In this document: positions 6,492 through 9,047 of the stretch, piece by piece | Layout of the letters: each line of letters starts with the position of its first letter | Position numbering within the stretch: the stretch's first letter is position 1 | Source: Bacillota bacterium | Lineage (GTDB): Bacteria; Bacillota; UBA4882; UBA10575 | DNA: 9,047 nucleotides | Direction: 5' to 3' | NCBI GenBank assembly: GCA_003511465.1 | Contig: DOID01000105.1 | Location: forward strand, 15,581-24,627 | Made by a program: the position numbers and the translations under genes | Notes under the pieces: model-generated | The model's database searches: none | What the model saw: only the letters and a program-made list of their open reading frames with translations | Told to the model about the DNA's origin: nothing

Positions 6492-6758
6492 TTATTTACG
6501 TAGCCCAAGACGCTCAATGATTGAACGGTAGCGTTGAATGTCTTTTTTGTAGAGGTAATTTAACAAACCCCTACGCTGGCCGACCATCTTCAACAAACCC
6601 CGCCGTGAGTGGTGATCCTTCTTATGGATCTTTAAGTGCTCGGTTAGGTAGTTGATTCTTTCGGTGAGGATCGCGATTTGGACCTCGGGAGAACCGGTGT
6701 CACCCTCGTGAATGCGATATTTATTAATGATTTCGGCTTTTTTCTCTAGATTCAGCAC
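6492..6758 (-). CDS. rpsO: 30S ribosomal protein S15 (GTG start)
   Basis: S15 binds the central domain of 16S rRNA early in 30S assembly. The 88-residue product (family about 89) has the conserved DTGSPEVQIAILT block (20-32), HKKDHHSRRGLL (45-56), which is part of the rRNA-binding surface, and a C-terminus ending in LGLRK. The start is GTG 6758: a full AAGGAGGTGA (6773-6764) lies just upstream, and the N-terminus MLNLEKKAEII aligns with the family. A longer frame opening at TTG 6866 would add 36 residues unlike S15 that are really the structured leader, so I reject it. The gene has its own promoter at 6907-6879 and is followed by a hairpin and then pnp. The leader may bind S15 itself (see that entry). 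Confidence 0.98.
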   Translation of the reverse strand: MLNLEKKAEIINKYRIHEGDTGSPEVQIAILTERINYLTEHLKIHKKDHHSRRGLLKMVGQRRGLLNYLYKKDIQRYRSIIERLGLRK

Positions 6759-6872
6759 TCGTTTCACCTCCTTAAGTTTTCTCGCCCGCCAATCCGAGAA
6801 CACCGTCGGAGGTAACGGCAATCCCAGAAGGGGGTGGTTTTTGTGTTGTGCGGATCTAACCCGCAAACTACA
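6759..6872 (-). promoter_or_regulatory. Structured rpsO leader, candidate S15 autoregulatory element with anti-Shine-Dalgarno
   Basis: The predicted untranslated leader is about 110 nt. I see three possible hairpins: TGCGG/CCGCA (6865-6861 with 6853-6849), CCGT/ACGG (6818-6815 with 6806-6803) and TTCTCG/CGAGAA (6800-6795 with 6784-6779). The loop of the second shows UACCUCC; with one adjoining base, TTACCTCC (6815-6808) can pair over 8 bp, one of them G-U, with GGAGGTGA of the ribosome binding site (6771-6764). Such a loop-to-ribosome-binding-site contact would form a pseudoknot and hide the site. S15 represses its own translation in several bacteria through leader structures that differ between phyla. 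That this leader does the same is inference; pairing was done by eye. Confidence 0.55.
6764..6773 (-). promoter_or_regulatory. Ribosome binding site of rpsO (decides GTG start)
   Basis: AAGGAGGTGA on the minus strand is complementary to the 16S rRNA 3' end and is placed correctly for GTG 6758 (8 nt from GGAGG). It is also the partner of the complementary TTACCTCC segment in the leader. Confidence 0.9.
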
Positions 6873-6878
6873 AAGTAA

Positions 6879-6907
6879 ATTTTATCACAGTTCAGAAGAT
6901 GTGTAAA
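6879..6907 (-). promoter_or_regulatory. Sigma-A-type promoter of rpsO
   Basis: -35 TTTACA (6907-6902), 17-bp spacer, -10 TAAAAT (6884-6879), each five of six consensus bases, with an extended -10 TG at the right offset (TGATAAAAT). Transcription should start near 6872. The -35 lies 16 bp after the stop codon of the upstream U32 gene, with no terminator between them, so read-through from that gene may add to rpsO expression. Confidence 0.85.
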
Positions 6908-6923
6908 TCATTATTATTCGGCT

Positions 6924-9047
6924 TTATTCAACTCCGCGGTAATAATGACCCTTAGTTAGTCCCTGATCCAGGATGGTTTCCAGGACAGTCTGGTCGGTGG
7001 TTATAGCCCCGCTAAGGCCTCCTTGGAAAACTTCAATTACTTTCGCCGCCAGTTCCGGACTTTGGTGGCGTAAATCCAAGCGTAAACTGAGGTTTTTGTC
7101 TTGGAGGTTCTCCAGTTCCGTAAGTAACGAAAGATACCTGCTATTTAATAAATGAAAGCGACAATATTCGTCAACAACCACCGGAAAATCAATATCTTTA
7201 CGGTCCCGTAAGAAATAACGGCCTTGCTGGCAAGGGCGCGGGCAACTTGCGGGTGGCTTTTGTCCGGCCCACGCTCCGACCGGACAAAATTGGGAAACCA
7301 TCAATTCGAGCGCGCCAAAGACCAAAAGCTCCATTTCAATTTGGCTGAAAGCCGCCTGGTCGAGTAGGGCGAAGATCTCCCCTTTCTTTAATTCCGGGGA
7401 CAGGGTAAATCCGGCGAGGTTTTGGTTGGCAAATATTTTCAGCGTGTGGGTGTTAAAAAAGTGCAACGAGTGATTGGCATACACCGGTAAATCCGAAACA
7501 GTACGGACCATTTCCAAGCTTCCCAAGTGTGAGACGAGAAAACCGTCGGGCTGCAGGCGGTGGGCTGTTTGGATATAATTTTCAATCGCTTTTTGCTCCC
7601 GTTCTTTAGTAATCCGGGGCAACGCAATAATCGCTTTGGCCTGCGCGCTTCGCGCGAGCTCAACTGCTTCCGCCAGGTGCTCTGCGCTCCAGCGGAAACC
7701 GGGGGTAAAACTCTCCCCGCCGAAAATCACTTTGCCGCCCCCGGCGGTTAAGGCCACCTTTAAGAGGTCAAGATTCCCGGCAAAAACCGTCAGGAAAGAT
7801 GGGCCCGACCGTTTTTGCTTTTTTGTAGTATTTTCCTCCCGGTGATTTATAATCCGCAGATCAAGGGGTGCTCGGTGATGTGCCATTAATATCTTACTAC
7901 TTAAGCGGTCGACCGCGTCCCGCCGTACTTGATTAAGCTTGCTGAAAGGTAGCATCGGGTTCCCTTGGATGTCTGCGGAGAAACTTTCAGCGCGAAAGGG
8001 CGAATCCCCCAGCCTGGTCAGGTGATTTTGCAAGGTTTCCATCGTTAACGGATGTTTCGCCGCGATCTCTGCTTTGTCCAGCGAAGAAACAGTAACCTCT
8101 TTCCCTAAGGCCGTCATTGTTAAAATTAAGGGTTGCTCCGGAGCAACCGTTACCTGCATAGTGCAGGGAAGTTTCGAGCCGGGATAATCATGGCGCAGCA
8201 TCTGTTGGATCTTCTGACTTAAAATAGACGATGAAGTGAGAAAGACCCGATCGCCGGGTTTAACCCGTTTCGGCAAAGCAAACCAGGCTTCGCTACCGGC
8301 CTGGGCTTGCTCGACTTGTTCGCCGTCGACCGTTAAATTTTCAACGATGGTTCCGACCCGTCCGCCCACCTTCACCCAGACCTCGACGCCGTCCCCTAAG
8401 CTTAAGTTCTCCTCTAATTTAATCAAGCATCTTTTTCTTTTTTCATCATAGGTTTGCACTCTACCGATAAAACGCCCCCGGTTGTTTGGCCGGTCAGGGC
8501 TCATTAGCTCAGGCCCTAGAGCGCCCAGGAAATAACCGGAGGACAATCCCCGGTTAAAGACAGTGGACAGGGCTTTAAGTTCCTCGGTTTTCACCTGAAA
8601 CTCGTTTGGCGCGGCGGCAAAGCGGTTCAAAGCCCTCCGGTAAGTATCAACTACCGTTCCCACATATTCCGGTCCTTTCATCCGACCTTCGATCTTCAAA
8701 GAACGGACACCGGCGTCGACTAATTCCGGGATCGCCGTAATCAGCGCCAAGTCTTTCGGGGAAAGCAAATGTCTTTCCTCCTTTGAAACGGCAACTGTTT
8801 TCCCCTGTTCATCCGTGTGGTATAAAGTATAAGTTAAGCGGCAAGGTTGGGCACAGCGCCCCCGATTTCCGCTCCGTCCCCCCACCAGACTGCTGAAAAG
8901 ACAAGCCCCGGAGTAAGCCACACAGAGGGCGCCGTGGACAAAGACTTCCAACTCAACTTGGTTTTTTTCATGAATGTCCTTAATCTCTGGCCAGCTTAGT
9001 TCGCGGGAGAGGATGACTCTCTCCACGCCAAGGTTTTGGAGAAAGCG
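6924..9047 (-). CDS. U32-family protein with DUF3656 (RlhA-like, probable RNA hydroxylase), 5' end outside window
   Basis: Named peptidase U32 by history, members such as E. coli RlhA (23S rRNA C2501) and TrhP (tRNA U34) are needed for RNA cytidine or uridine 5-hydroxylation, so an RNA-modifying role is likely but the substrate is unknown. 707 residues are visible and the frame is open to the edge; I judge roughly 110-140 N-terminal residues missing. Early on is the U32 signature: HGALC, then GGRSGNRGRCAQPCR, with four Cys at visible residues 42, 49, 65 and 69, probable Fe-S ligands. LKIEGRMK and a beta-rich region follow, then a DUF3656-like segment (about 297-389) and a second barrel-like half that ends in another Cys set at 588, 602, 606 and 629 (FCPVGA, CPRPC, DEYC). 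It ends just before the rpsO promoter. GTG 9026 is internal, not the start. Confidence 0.93.
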   Translation of the reverse strand, partial: RFLQNLGVERVILSRELSWPEIKDIHEKNQVELEVFVHGALCVAYSGACLFSSLVGGRSGNRGRCAQPCRLTYTLYHTDEQGKTVAVSKEERHLLSPKDLALITAIPELVDAGVRSLKIEGRMKGPEYVGTVVDTYRRALNRFAAAPNEFQVKTEELKALSTVFNRGLSSGYFLGALGPELMSPDRPNNRGRFIGRVQTYDEKRKRCLIKLEENLSLGDGVEVWVKVGGRVGTIVENLTVDGEQVEQAQAGSEAWFALPKRVKPGDRVFLTSSSILSQKIQQMLRHDYPGSKLPCTMQVTVAPEQPLILTMTALGKEVTVSSLDKAEIAAKHPLTMETLQNHLTRLGDSPFRAESFSADIQGNPMLPFSKLNQVRRDAVDRLSSKILMAHHRAPLDLRIINHREENTTKKQKRSGPSFLTVFAGNLDLLKVALTAGGGKVIFGGESFTPGFRWSAEHLAEAVELARSAQAKAIIALPRITKEREQKAIENYIQTAHRLQPDGFLVSHLGSLEMVRTVSDLPVYANHSLHFFNTHTLKIFANQNLAGFTLSPELKKGEIFALLDQAAFSQIEMELLVFGALELMVSQFCPVGAWAGQKPPASCPRPCQQGRYFLRDRKDIDFPVVVDEYCRFHLLNSRYLSLLTELENLQDKNLSLRLDLRHQSPELAAKVIEVFQGGLSGAITTDQTVLETILDQGLTKGHYYRGVE

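Noticed and set aside
6759..6866. 36-residue N-terminal extension of S15
   Set aside because: It opens with TTG, lacks a ribosome binding site, is unlike S15, and is better explained as the structured leader.
6908..6923. A terminator between the U32 gene and rpsO
   Set aside because: No stem and no T tract in these bases; read-through looks possible.

Overview
The window reads as chromosomal core DNA from a Gram-positive, Bacillota-type bacterium. The evidence is the closeness of MraZ, RsmH, S15 and PNPase to Bacillus/Clostridium-type proteins, strong AGGAGG-like ribosome binding sites, sigma-A-type promoters, intrinsic terminators with long T tracts, and a PASTA-containing class B penicillin-binding protein. 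I cannot name the genus. No mobile element, CRISPR array, tRNA, rRNA or phage gene is visible.

All seven genes I support lie on the minus strand, so transcription runs from high to low coordinates. From the right edge: (1) a large U32-family protein with a DUF3656 region, cut by the window edge (6924-9047); (2) rpsO (S15) with its own promoter and a structured leader (6492-6907); (3) pnp (PNPase, 4272-6374), separated from rpsO by a hairpin with a U-rich tail and a second leader hairpin, and closed by a strong terminator; (4) a 56-residue two-helix membrane protein in a short unit of its own (4002-4172), whose stop codon lies in the loop of its terminator; (5) the start of the division and cell-wall (dcw) cluster: mraZ, rsmH, an ftsL-like gene and a class B PBP gene that runs off the left edge (1-3942).

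The genes form three or four transcription units. The right block concerns RNA and the ribosome: a probable RNA hydroxylase, a ribosomal protein, and an exoribonuclease. The left block makes the MraZ regulator, a 16S rRNA methyltransferase, a divisome scaffold protein and a septal or spore-cortex transpeptidase. Gaps inside the dcw block are 13-21 bp, so it is one operon from one visible promoter.

The most interesting signals are regulatory. The mraZ promoter carries four TGGAG repeats spaced 11, 10 and 10 bp, which look like the MraZ operator. The rpsO leader holds an 8-nt segment able to pair with the whole rpsO Shine-Dalgarno region and displayed in a hairpin loop, a candidate S15 autoregulatory element. 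The small membrane-protein gene has a -10-like sequence matching the sporulation SigK consensus. At least four of the six complete or start-visible genes with a clear ribosome binding site other than the membrane protein begin with GTG or TTG (PBP, mraZ, pnp, rpsO), so default gene calling misplaces mraZ and rpsO starts. I see no wholly new multi-gene system here.
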